Made by a program: the position numbers and the translations under genes. This document shows, one piece after another, positions 1 to 6,419 of a stretch of 13,179 bases of DNA. Where the stretch lies: assembly GCA_030636255.1 (NCBI GenBank), contig DAOVXH010000029.1, positions 1 to 13,179 on the forward strand, given 5' to 3'. Position 1 is the stretch's first letter. Every line of letters begins with the position of its first letter. The notes beneath the pieces were generated by a model. The model was not told where the DNA came from. It ran no database searches and worked only from the letters and a program-made list of their open reading frames with translations. This stretch comes from Methanomassiliicoccales archaeon (GTDB taxonomy: Archaea; Thermoplasmatota; Thermoplasmata; SG8-5).

Positions 1-1365
1 TGCCATGAGAAGGGAATTGATATTAATCGTCGAATAACAGGAGGTGGAACCATCTATCTGGATGAGCCTCAGATTGGTTGGGAGCTCATAGCCTCAAGGT
101 GGGATTCAGACATACCAAAGAACATTGACAAATTATATGCCAAGGTGTCAGAGGGAGCTGTCCAGGGCATGAAGAAATTAGGCGTGGATGCAGAGTTCCG
201 GCCAAGGAATGATATCGAGGTTCAAGGTAGAAAAATTTCAGGAACTGGAGGGTCATTCGAGGGAAATGCATTTTTCTTTCAGGGAACCCTGCTGACAGAT
301 TTTGATGTTGAGTCCATGATAAGGGCATTGCGCATACCCCTTGAAAAGCTGAAGGCCAAGGAACTGGAGTCTGCCAAGGAGCGGGTAACATGCCTGAAAT
401 GGGAGCTGGATGAGCTTCCAAGCACAGAGAGGATAAAGGAGGCCATTGCCCAGGGTTTTGCAGAGGTGTTCGATGTCAAAATTGTTGAAGGCCAGCTTAC
501 TCCTCTGGAATTAAAATTATTAGAGGAACGCACACCAAACTACGAGACCGAGGAATGGGTCTATGGTGTTAGAAGGGCAATGGAGGCCAGACAGGAATTA
601 AGGTCAGTCCACAAGGGCCCAGGAGGATTGATAAGAACATCCCTGGTGGCAGACCTGCCCAATAAGCGTATCCAGGCAGCATTGATAACCGGTGATTTCT
701 TTATATTTCCCAATCGTTTGATTTATGATTTGGAAGCTGTTCTGAAGGATGCGCCACTTGAGATGGACAAGCTGGAAAAGATAATACTAAAATTCTTCGA
801 CTCCACTGAACATGAGATGCCAGGCCTCGGGCCAAATGATTTTGTCAGGGCAATGGAAAAGGCCCTGGAGAAGATGGAATACCTGGAACTTGGAATCCCA
901 CTGGAGCATATCAACAAGGTCTTCAGGGTCTGCGGCCCAGAGATGAGTTTGAAAGAATGCACTACGCTGCTACTCCCCTACTGTGCCAAGTCAATGGACT
1001 GCGGCTATCGCAGAAAGAAAGAATGCATAAAATGCGGCCAGTGCTCCACTGGCGAGGCATATGAACTGGCTGAAGAATTGGGCATGACACCCATTACCAT
1101 TACCAGCTTCGAGGATCTTATCATCACCCTGAATGAACTGAAAAGCAAAGGAGAAAAGATGTTCCTGGGAAGCTGCTGCGAGGCATTTTATGAGAAGCAT
1201 CTTGAAGATTTTGAGGAAGCTGGCTTGCCTGGTTTTCTAATAGATATTGACTCCACCACATGCTATGACCTTGGCAGGGAGCAGGATGCCTATGTGGGGG
1301 ATTTTGAAAACCTCACAGAACTAAGATTGGAAGTTCTGAAACTGATACTAAAGAATATGAAATAA
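1..1365 (+). CDS. Lipoate-protein ligase fused to a C-terminal DUF116-type Cys-rich domain (5' partial)
   Basis: The frame is open from the first base, so the N-terminus lies outside the window and 454 residues are visible. Residues 10-21 (RRITGGGTIYLD) and NDIEVQGRKISG around residues 70-81 are the signatures of the LplA ligase fold; Lys78 matches the lysine that contacts lipoyl-AMP. Residues about 200-300 (GGLIRTSLVADLP, then a GDFF motif) resemble the lipoate ligase accessory C-terminal domain. The tail, from about residue 310, contains PYC-x5-C, CIKCGQC, a CC pair (392-393) and Cys421, the pattern of DUF116 domains, which probably bind iron-sulfur. Family role: transfer of lipoate, or octanoate, onto lipoyl domains such as GcvH or 2-oxoacid dehydrogenase E2. 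Inference: the Fe-S tail couples the ligase to the radical SAM sulfur-insertion step encoded nearby. A GTG at 145 is internal and not the start. The stop directly abuts the stop of the convergent flavoprotein gene. The ligase call is firm; the DUF116 call is fairly sure. Confidence 0.88.
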   Translation, partial: CHEKGIDINRRITGGGTIYLDEPQIGWELIASRWDSDIPKNIDKLYAKVSEGAVQGMKKLGVDAEFRPRNDIEVQGRKISGTGGSFEGNAFFFQGTLLTDFDVESMIRALRIPLEKLKAKELESAKERVTCLKWELDELPSTERIKEAIAQGFAEVFDVKIVEGQLTPLELKLLEERTPNYETEEWVYGVRRAMEARQELRSVHKGPGGLIRTSLVADLPNKRIQAALITGDFFIFPNRLIYDLEAVLKDAPLEMDKLEKIILKFFDSTEHEMPGLGPNDFVRAMEKALEKMEYLELGIPLEHINKVFRVCGPEMSLKECTTLLLPYCAKSMDCGYRRKKECIKCGQCSTGEAYELAEELGMTPITITSFEDLIITLNELKSKGEKMFLGSCCEAFYEKHLEDFEEAGLPGFLIDIDSTTCYDLGREQDAYVGDFENLTELRLEVLKLILKNMK

Positions 1366-2403
1366 TTAAGACCTGCTGGCCAGGAATTTTAATTTCTTGA
1401 TATATCTCTCAGCATGTTCCGGGCTGGCCAAATTCTTTTCAATAAAATCAGCGTCCCTGAGACTCAGCAATCCTGCGGCCTCCAGTCTCTTATTGTATTC
1501 ATCATCAAGGTTCGTCTGATTCGCCAAGTTCTCATATGCAAGTTCTGCGGCTATCTGGCCTGATTTCATTGCATAGTAAATTCCTTCGCCAGTACCAGGG
1601 TACACAAAGCCTCCTGCATCGCCGGTCAATAATATTCTTCCAGATGAAAGTGTGTCCAGTGGCCCGGACATTGGGATAGAGTGTGCCTCCTTGTTTATTA
1701 GCGTAGCCTGATGAATCTTTGGCCTTATCAGGGAATTGTCAAGAAACTTATCCAACATACCCCAGATATCTGGTTTTTTATCTGCCAGTATTCCGATACC
1801 AATCTTCATGCCGTCCTTCATTGGGCTTAACCAGCCATAGCCATATTCCATTAGGTAAAATACCTCGAACCAGTTTCCCACCCGCTGAGATACCTTTTCC
1901 TCATCCAGGGAAAACTCATACTGGGCAGATATGGCTATCTTGCTTGACTTGCTGCCAATGAACTTTCTGGCAATGGACCCGGTTCCATCAGCCCCGATGA
2001 TGAATCTTGCCTTGATATCTTCAGTTCTTCCTTTAATCAGATAATGCTCTCCCTCATCCTTGATTTCAGAGGCCTGATTGATAACTGGCTTTGTCTTCAG
2101 TCTCTCAATCAGATAATTATCAAAAATACTTCTCTGGACTATGCATCCAGGCTCTGGAAACTTCGATTCAACTATGGCATCTGGAGGCCCATGAACCCTG
2201 TATCCAACCAGTTTCCTGTCAATGACCTCTTCAGGTATCTGAACAAGAGAATGTATCTTAGGTGAAAGCACACCGGCACATGGCTTGTTCCTGGGAAATT
2301 CTGCCTTATCCAGCAGTATATAATCTACTCCCAGTTCATCCAGCTTGGATGCGGCCATTGCCCCTGCAGGCCCAGCCCCGATAATGGCTATATCATGTAT
2401 CAT
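1366..2403 (-). CDS. Geranylgeranyl-reductase-family FAD-dependent oxidoreductase (LipT-like or MenJ-like)
   Basis: A 345-residue flavoprotein of the geranylgeranyl reductase family (COG0644 type). Visible motifs are the Rossmann GAGPAG at 9-14, PRNKPCAG at 37-44 (the conserved PxxKPCGG-like block), GADG at 137-140, YGYGWLSP at 187-194, and the second FAD motif GDAGGFVYPGTGEG at 261-274. Archaeal lipid geranylgeranyl reductases are usually longer (about 390-450 residues), so this may be a different subfamily. Two readings fit the neighbours. One is a LipT-like reductase supplying electrons to LipS-type lipoyl synthases, since the gene lies between a lipoate ligase and a BioB-like radical SAM gene. 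The other is a MenJ-like reductase of the menaquinone side chain, since a UbiE methyltransferase is close by. The start at 2403 gives the GxGxxG motif its usual position. The gene is divergent from the radical SAM gene, and its TATA-like box leaves only a few bases of leader. The family is firm; the substrate is not settled. Confidence 0.85.
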   Translation of the reverse strand: MIHDIAIIGAGPAGAMAASKLDELGVDYILLDKAEFPRNKPCAGVLSPKIHSLVQIPEEVIDRKLVGYRVHGPPDAIVESKFPEPGCIVQRSIFDNYLIERLKTKPVINQASEIKDEGEHYLIKGRTEDIKARFIIGADGTGSIARKFIGSKSSKIAISAQYEFSLDEEKVSQRVGNWFEVFYLMEYGYGWLSPMKDGMKIGIGILADKKPDIWGMLDKFLDNSLIRPKIHQATLINKEAHSIPMSGPLDTLSSGRILLTGDAGGFVYPGTGEGIYYAMKSGQIAAELAYENLANQTNLDDEYNKRLEAAGLLSLRDADFIEKNLASPEHAERYIKKLKFLASRS

Positions 2404-2431
2404 GGTAGCACTCTGGACAGTGGATTTGTTC

Positions 2432-2439
2432 GATATAAG
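2432..2439 (-). promoter_or_regulatory. Candidate archaeal TATA box for the flavoprotein gene
   Basis: On the minus strand the bases read CTTATATC, about 30 bases upstream of the ATG whose first base is at 2403. With the usual archaeal distance of about 25 bases to the transcription start, the leader would be under about 10 bases. No Shine-Dalgarno site is visible before the ATG, which agrees with a nearly leaderless transcript. Judged by eye. Confidence 0.4.
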
Positions 2440-2475
2440 TTTTGTTCATTGAAAATTATCATTTATAGTCAAAAA

Positions 2476-2483
2476 CTTTAAAA
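2476..2483 (+). promoter_or_regulatory. Candidate archaeal TATA box for the radical SAM gene
   Basis: CTTTAAAA preceded by an A-rich stretch that could act as a BRE, centred about 27 bases upstream of the GTG start at 2506. This spacing predicts a transcript starting at or very near the GTG. No Shine-Dalgarno site is visible, so leaderless translation is the simplest reading. The box shares a 102-base divergent intergenic region with the promoter of the flavoprotein gene. Confidence 0.45.
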
Positions 2484-2505
2484 CCACTCTCAACTTTCCA
2501 GACAT

Positions 2506-3477
2506 GTGAACATTGCAGAGAATATCCAAGATCTTCGAGACAAGGAACTAGCGTGGCTTCTGGACAAGGCCTGGAGTCTCAGGACTGTCGAGTTTCCAAA
2601 TGAACTGGTAGTATCTGCACCAGGTGCCAAGACCTATATCACTGACCATCACAGGAACAAGAGACATACTTTTGTTAATATTAGCGTGACCGGAAATGAT
2701 TGCGCCCTGAACTGTGAGCATTGCAAAGGCTCTCTTCTGGACTCCATGAACAATGCATCTGACCCTCAGGAATTGATAGAACTGGGGGACAGGCTGATAG
2801 CCAAGGGTTGTGAAGGAATTTTGATAAGTGGAGGTGCAGATAAAAATGGAGAAGTTCTCCTCTCCGGGTTCACTGAAGCTATTGCATATCTCAAAGGGAT
2901 AGGATTGAAAGTACTGGTACATTCAGGATTGGCATCCAGGGAAAGTGCCATATCCCTGAAGAATGCTGGTGTTGACCAGGTTCTTTTGGACATCATTGGC
3001 TCGGACTCCACCATCAAGGAAGTGTATCATCTGGACAAGACCACCAGCGATTACTCCAATACCCTTTCCTACCTTGCAGATGAAGGGTTAGAGATAGTGC
3101 CTCATATCCTAATAGGCCTTCATTTCGGCAAAATGGTGGGGGAATATGACGCATTGGAAATGATAATGAATTCTAGAGCCAGTCACATTGTCTTTGTAGT
3201 TTTGATGCCAAAGGAAGGAACCCCTATGGAAAATGTCACCACCCCTTCTGCCCAGGAGATAGCCAGGTTAATTGCCATTGCAAGAATACTAAATCCACAG
3301 GCCAAGATAACACTTGGCTGCGCCAGACCACCAGGTGAAGAGAAACTGGCCACAGAAGAATATGCAATAAAGGCCGGAGTGAATGGCATTGCCTACCCCA
3401 CTGACCAGACCATGGAACTGGCTGGTGAGAAAGGCCTTAAATTAATTTTCAGAGATACCTGTTGTTCGCTATTATGA
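2506..3477 (+). CDS. BioB/LipS-like radical SAM protein, probable lipoyl synthase component
   Basis: A 323-residue radical SAM enzyme. The cluster motif is CALNCEHC (Cys66, Cys70, Cys73), preceded by VNISVTGN. ISGG at 107-110 matches the glycine-rich SAM contact. LGCARPPG near 270-277 and a CC pair at 319-320, just before the end, are further cysteines that could hold an auxiliary iron-sulfur cluster. The layout fits the biotin-synthase-related family (COG1856-like) to which archaeal LipS-type lipoyl synthases are related; those enzymes insert two sulfurs into octanoyl groups on a carrier protein. I cannot tell LipS1 from LipS2, and only one such gene lies in the window. The GTG start is chosen because the overlapping ATG at 2504 is followed at once by a stop and a TATA-like box sits at leaderless distance. 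The neighbouring lipoate ligase supports the lipoate role; another BioB-like reaction remains possible. Confidence 0.75.
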   Translation: MNIAENIQDLRDKELAWLLDKAWSLRTVEFPNELVVSAPGAKTYITDHHRNKRHTFVNISVTGNDCALNCEHCKGSLLDSMNNASDPQELIELGDRLIAKGCEGILISGGADKNGEVLLSGFTEAIAYLKGIGLKVLVHSGLASRESAISLKNAGVDQVLLDIIGSDSTIKEVYHLDKTTSDYSNTLSYLADEGLEIVPHILIGLHFGKMVGEYDALEMIMNSRASHIVFVVLMPKEGTPMENVTTPSAQEIARLIAIARILNPQAKITLGCARPPGEEKLATEEYAIKAGVNGIAYPTDQTMELAGEKGLKLIFRDTCCSLL

Positions 3478-3533
3478 AGGAGGAGCCCTTAGCTGGCATA
3501 GGTACTATGGAAGAATTATTATCCATCAGGTAA
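3474..3533 (+). other. Possible 19-residue mini-ORF coupling the radical SAM and methyltransferase genes
   Basis: An ATG overlaps the TGA stop of the radical SAM gene (ATGA, 3474-3477) and opens 19 codons, MKEEPLAGIGT then MEELLSIR, ending in TAA. It is in the same frame as the methyltransferase that begins 12 bases after that stop. It could be a coupling peptide, a remnant of an N-terminal extension, or chance. The peptide has no recognisable motif. Confidence 0.2.
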
Positions 3534-3545
3534 TTATGTGGCTTC

Positions 3546-4268
3546 ATGAAGAGAAATCCTGTCCAGGGGTTCTATGGCGGTATATCTACAAGATACGAGA
3601 TAGTCAATTCCATCATAACATTGGGATTGGACAGACCCTGGCGTCAAAGGGCCGCGGGACAGGCAGCCTCACAAGATGGGGAAAGATGGCTGGACATATG
3701 CTGCGGAACCGGGGATATGTCAATGGATTTATTGGCCAATATTGGGCCAAATACCACATTGTTCATGGCAGATTTCTCAAAAGAGATGCTTGATGTGGCG
3801 TCTGAAAAGGAGGAATTGAAAGAAATAAACAGAACACTGGCCGATGCCTTCAATCTACCATTCAAGGATGATTCATTTGACCTGGTGACCATATCATTCG
3901 CTACACGAAATCTCAATCTGGGAAGGGGGAAGCTGGAGAAAGCATTCTTGGAAATAAATAGGGTTCTAAAACCAGGAGGGAAATTAGTGAATGTCGAGAC
4001 CAGTCAGCCTGATTCAAGGTTCGTCAGGGCCCTGTTTCATATTTATGCAAAGGCCATGATTACTCCAACTGGCTACCTTCTTACAGGAGACAGGAAGAGT
4101 TATGATTTCCTTACCAACTCCATGATAAATCATCATGATGCTCACTCATTCAATGAAATACTCGGAGCATCAGGCTTCAGGGAAGTAGAGTTCAAGCCAA
4201 TGCTCTTCGGTGCCGTAGCCATCCACTCTGCCAGTAAACAACAAGACCCAAACATGAATAATCAATAA
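3546..4268 (+). CDS. UbiE/MenG-type demethylmenaquinone C-methyltransferase
   Basis: A 240-residue class I SAM methyltransferase with both UbiE/COQ5 signatures. The N-terminal GFYGGISTRYEIVNSI, followed by LGLDRPWR, matches the F-x-x-I-A-x-x-Y-D...S-x-G-x-D-x-x-W-R block. The SAM site is LDICCGTGD at 49-57, with ADFSKEML at 75-82 and DAFNLPFKDDSFD at 100-112. ISFATRNL (116-123) and LEINRVLKPGG (135-145) complete the second signature. The enzyme would methylate the naphthoquinone or benzoquinone head group using S-adenosylmethionine, placing a respiratory quinone in this organism. No signal peptide or membrane segment is present. The ATG at 3546 is preceded only by a weak AGGT at a long distance; an ATG at 3536 has better spacing but opens the wrong frame. 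The gene probably shares a transcript with the radical SAM gene upstream and the heme-motif protein five bases downstream. The exact quinone cannot be read from the sequence. Confidence 0.88.
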   Translation: MKRNPVQGFYGGISTRYEIVNSIITLGLDRPWRQRAAGQAASQDGERWLDICCGTGDMSMDLLANIGPNTTLFMADFSKEMLDVASEKEELKEINRTLADAFNLPFKDDSFDLVTISFATRNLNLGRGKLEKAFLEINRVLKPGGKLVNVETSQPDSRFVRALFHIYAKAMITPTGYLLTGDRKSYDFLTNSMINHHDAHSFNEILGASGFREVEFKPMLFGAVAIHSASKQQDPNMNNQ

Positions 4269-4273
4269 TAAAT

Positions 4274-4954
4274 ATGCGAATGTTTATCCAAGCATCGATG
4301 AATCTGATTCCAAAAGCAATAACCAAAATATTCGTAATTTGCGCTATACTCTCATTCATATTAGTATTCATTATTCAAAGCCCAGCAATGGCATTCGAAA
4401 ACGGCACTGGGGATTTAGACACATCTTGCACTAATTGCCATTCCAATGGAGGCTCCGGAACTATAGAAGTAATTGTGCTTCCACATACCATGGAGGCCAA
4501 TCAAACTAATATCAATTTCACCGTAACTGTCAATATTGGTTCGATGAATTCTGATGTGGTCTTTGCAGGGGTTATGTTACTTACAGGGGAAGGCGAAAAT
4601 ATAAAAAATGCTGGCTGGGAAATCACATCAACCCCTAACAATAATGAATACCCATACAATTACAATGAAAAAACCTGGCCCAATGGAGACACAACGTTCA
4701 CATGGATTCTAACAGCACCGCCTACTGCAGACAGTTATACAATCAAGGCAAGAATGTTATATGAGGGTGGTGAAGCATATTTCTTGGAAAGCCAGGAGAA
4801 GACCGTTTCTGTAATCCCACAGTTCTCTGGAGATCATGAGCAGGTTGAGGTTGAAAGTTTAGAAGACTACTCAATCAATATGAAAGCCCTTGGATTTGGA
4901 GCATTGGTTGGTATGTCATCGGTGATGATTGTAATGATATTTAGGAGACGATAG
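4274..4954 (+). CDS. Secreted monoheme (CXXCH) protein with beta-type domain and C-terminal membrane anchor
   Basis: 226 residues. A hydrophobic segment at about 18-36 ends in SPAMA-FE, a plausible signal peptidase site; a start at Met9 would give a more ordinary signal peptide. Immediately after it, CTNCH (52-56) is a single c-type heme motif. The next 130 residues look like a beta-sandwich: alternating hydrophobic residues, several N-x-S/T sequons, and TFTWILTAPPTADSYTIKAR (141-160), which reads like the edge strands of an Ig-like or reeler-like domain. A membrane helix at about 204-222 is followed by RRR, leaving only a short cytoplasmic tail. CXXCH followed by a beta domain and a terminal anchor is a layout seen in other surface proteins of uncertain role. 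The likely job is surface electron transfer or adhesion. I do not recognise a named family, and heme attachment is predicted only from the motif. It lies five bases after the methyltransferase and one base before the next gene. Confidence 0.7.
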   Translation: MRMFIQASMNLIPKAITKIFVICAILSFILVFIIQSPAMAFENGTGDLDTSCTNCHSNGGSGTIEVIVLPHTMEANQTNINFTVTVNIGSMNSDVVFAGVMLLTGEGENIKNAGWEITSTPNNNEYPYNYNEKTWPNGDTTFTWILTAPPTADSYTIKARMLYEGGEAYFLESQEKTVSVIPQFSGDHEQVEVESLEDYSINMKALGFGALVGMSSVMIVMIFRRR

Positions 4955-4955
4955 C

Positions 4956-5516
4956 ATGAGTACTGAGAATGGTTCGAAACAGTCCAGGGAGAATAAGAAA
5001 GAGGGAGGCGGCATATTGATGTTCATTATCCTCATCTTCATAACCATTGCCATAATCCTAACAACATGGACCATATATGAGATGCAAGTCCAAGAAAATG
5101 TTGAAGTTCTTAACATAACTTTAACAGTATACGATGGTGAATTAGACACAGAATTTGACCGTTGGGACTCTGTGGAATCGGACTATCTACCCTATGTCCA
5201 GAATATAAGTTCCGATGCAGTATTGGAGCAGGGAATGGTGAGCTCGGTGGAAGCTCCAGAAGACACTCCATTACAATTGCCTGGTATTGTCGTCCGTGCA
5301 TTTGATGCAGACACAGGGAATGTAATAAGTTATTGGACTTCAGCTCTTTATGAAGGGCCAGATACATATGAAATCACCCTAAATTTCATTGAACCCCCAG
5401 AGAAAGGTGATAATATGAGAATCATTTTTGAAATTGTTAACTCACAAGGGGATGACATATTCCCGTATCATAATCATGACCTAGCCAACAGTTTCATCAT
5501 ATATGTCTGGGAATGA
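4956..5516 (+). CDS. Signal-anchored extracytoplasmic protein of unknown function
   Basis: 186 residues. A hydrophilic Lys/Arg-rich N-terminus (1-17) precedes one hydrophobic segment at about 19-38, without a clear cleavage site, so it is probably a signal anchor with the bulk outside the cell. The rest looks beta-rich (VLNITLTVYDGELD near 50; TYEITLNFIEPPEKGD; IIFEIVN) and ends in YHNHDLANSFIIYVWE. The HNHD cluster could bind metal, but this is speculation. No heme motif is present. AGGAG at 4943-4947 is a good Shine-Dalgarno site eight bases before the ATG, which lies one base after the stop of the upstream gene. The two products probably act together at the membrane. No family is recognised. 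Confidence 0.65.
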   Translation: MSTENGSKQSRENKKEGGGILMFIILIFITIAIILTTWTIYEMQVQENVEVLNITLTVYDGELDTEFDRWDSVESDYLPYVQNISSDAVLEQGMVSSVEAPEDTPLQLPGIVVRAFDADTGNVISYWTSALYEGPDTYEITLNFIEPPEKGDNMRIIFEIVNSQGDDIFPYHNHDLANSFIIYVWE

Positions 5517-5604
5517 TGATTTCCATTATTAATCCATGGTTGAGAAACTCATGGCACTCAATGTATTGTTTCATAAATTTTATGAGATTAATGCTTAATC
5601 ATAA

Positions 5605-5614
5605 TTTATTTATA
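5605..5614 (+). promoter_or_regulatory. Candidate TATA box for the tetraheme cytochrome gene
   Basis: TTTATTTATA lies in an AT-rich 168-base intergenic region (5517-5684). A second candidate, TTATATTA at 5621-5628, would place transcription start near 5650, right at the small inverted repeat AACTC-TTAT-GAGTT (5651-5664). Which of the two is used cannot be decided by eye. A further short inverted repeat, CATAAA-T-TTTATG, lies upstream in the same region. Confidence 0.35.
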
Positions 5615-5669
5615 GCTGTGTTATATTACCTATTAATTATAATGGATATAAACTCTTATGAGTTAATAT

Positions 5670-5678
5670 GGAAGGTGA
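5670..5678 (+). promoter_or_regulatory. Strong Shine-Dalgarno site of the tetraheme cytochrome gene
   Basis: GGAAGGTGA ends six bases before the ATG at 5685 and matches most of the consensus complementary to the 16S rRNA 3' end. It is among the best ribosome sites in the window and fixes the start codon. Together with the stem-loop terminator behind the gene, it suggests high expression of a single-gene unit. Confidence 0.65.
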
Positions 5679-5684
5679 AAAATT

Positions 5685-6302
5685 ATGAAAAGAAGATCAA
5701 TGTTACTCGCAGTATCGGTCTTGTGCGCTGGAATACTTATAATGCCATATACAGTATCTCTATTTTCGGCTCAACACGACTGGAAAGCTGCTGATGACGT
5801 GAATTGTATAACCTGTCACACAGACATAGTACAACCAGGTGCAACCTACATGCACGGAACGTTCCAGGACTTGGTAGACCCAGAAAATTATTGTAATGTA
5901 TGCCATCAAATCCCAGCAGCTGGTTCAAGTGAAGGTGTTACTGGTAATGGCGGTTTTGATGATGAACATGCTGCAGTCACTTTAGAATGTTTGGACTGTC
6001 ATGAGGCTGCAATTGGTATCTTGACAGAAGATGTCTGGTACACTGTTGGCGATCCAATTGGAACTGGTGCTTACATTAACATTACAACTGAAGCGCACTC
6101 AAACATGACTGGTGAAGCATGGAACCCCGAGGGAGCATGGGCCACCTCATATTTGGCAGGTAACAATGAAGCTTGTATTGCATGCCACACAAATATTACT
6201 GTGGAAACAGAATTCATATACTCTACCAATAGCCTGAACATTACTGCAACCGAAGACGATTGGGGTAACTGGACAGTAGCATTTGAAGTGGATAAACCTT
6301 AG
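5685..6302 (+). CDS. Secreted tetraheme cytochrome c, candidate extracellular cytochrome filament subunit
   Basis: 205 residues with an N-terminal signal peptide (KRR followed by a hydrophobic core to about 27; cleavage near Ala29). Four c-type heme motifs follow: CITCH (41-45), CNVCH (70-74), CLDCH (102-106) and CIACH (164-168). Outside these motifs there are exactly four histidines (31, 57, 95, 138), just enough for bis-His ligation of all four hemes. If cleavage is after Ala29, His31 lies at position 2 of the mature protein. There is no C-terminal membrane anchor. The protein would be an electron carrier outside the membrane. Extracellular cytochrome nanowires described from Pyrobaculum calidifontis and Archaeoglobus veneficus are built from small tetraheme cytochromes, so a filament role is a fair hypothesis, though not shown here. 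It could instead be a soluble or surface-bound shuttle. It stands alone between its own promoter region and a terminator. Confidence 0.9.
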   Translation: MKRRSMLLAVSVLCAGILIMPYTVSLFSAQHDWKAADDVNCITCHTDIVQPGATYMHGTFQDLVDPENYCNVCHQIPAAGSSEGVTGNGGFDDEHAAVTLECLDCHEAAIGILTEDVWYTVGDPIGTGAYINITTEAHSNMTGEAWNPEGAWATSYLAGNNEACIACHTNITVETEFIYSTNSLNITATEDDWGNWTVAFEVDKP

Positions 6303-6303
6303 A

Positions 6304-6347
6304 TAAAGTAAGGAAGGTTCATACCTTCCTCTTTACCTTTATTTTTT
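6304..6347 (+). terminator. Stem-loop terminator after the tetraheme cytochrome
   Basis: AGGAAGGT (6311-6318), loop TCAT, ACCTTCCT (6323-6330) form a perfect 8-bp stem. TAAAG (6304-6308) and CTTTA (6331-6335) extend it by five pairs around a two-base bulge. A T-rich run (6338-6347) follows. The structure begins two bases after the stop codon of the cytochrome gene. Archaea usually terminate on T-runs alone, so the stem may also protect the 3' end of the mRNA. Confidence 0.75.
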
Positions 6348-6419
6348 GAAGGGTCTCCTATTGACCTTATGTGAAACCTGCATGGATACAAGAAATAATG
6401 GAGAAAAGGACGTGATAAA

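Noticed and set aside
145..147. GTG as the start of the lipoate ligase
   Set aside because: The frame is open to base 1 and the upstream residues carry the RRITGGGT motif of the family, so the gene begins outside the window.
3536..3793. 85-codon reading frame overlapping the UbiE gene start
   Set aside because: The UbiE signatures are all in the frame beginning at 3546; this frame shows none.
5513..5794. 93-codon plus-strand reading frame between the membrane protein and the tetraheme cytochrome
   Set aside because: It overlaps the start of the tetraheme gene in another frame, covers the AT-rich promoter region, and its composition looks non-coding.
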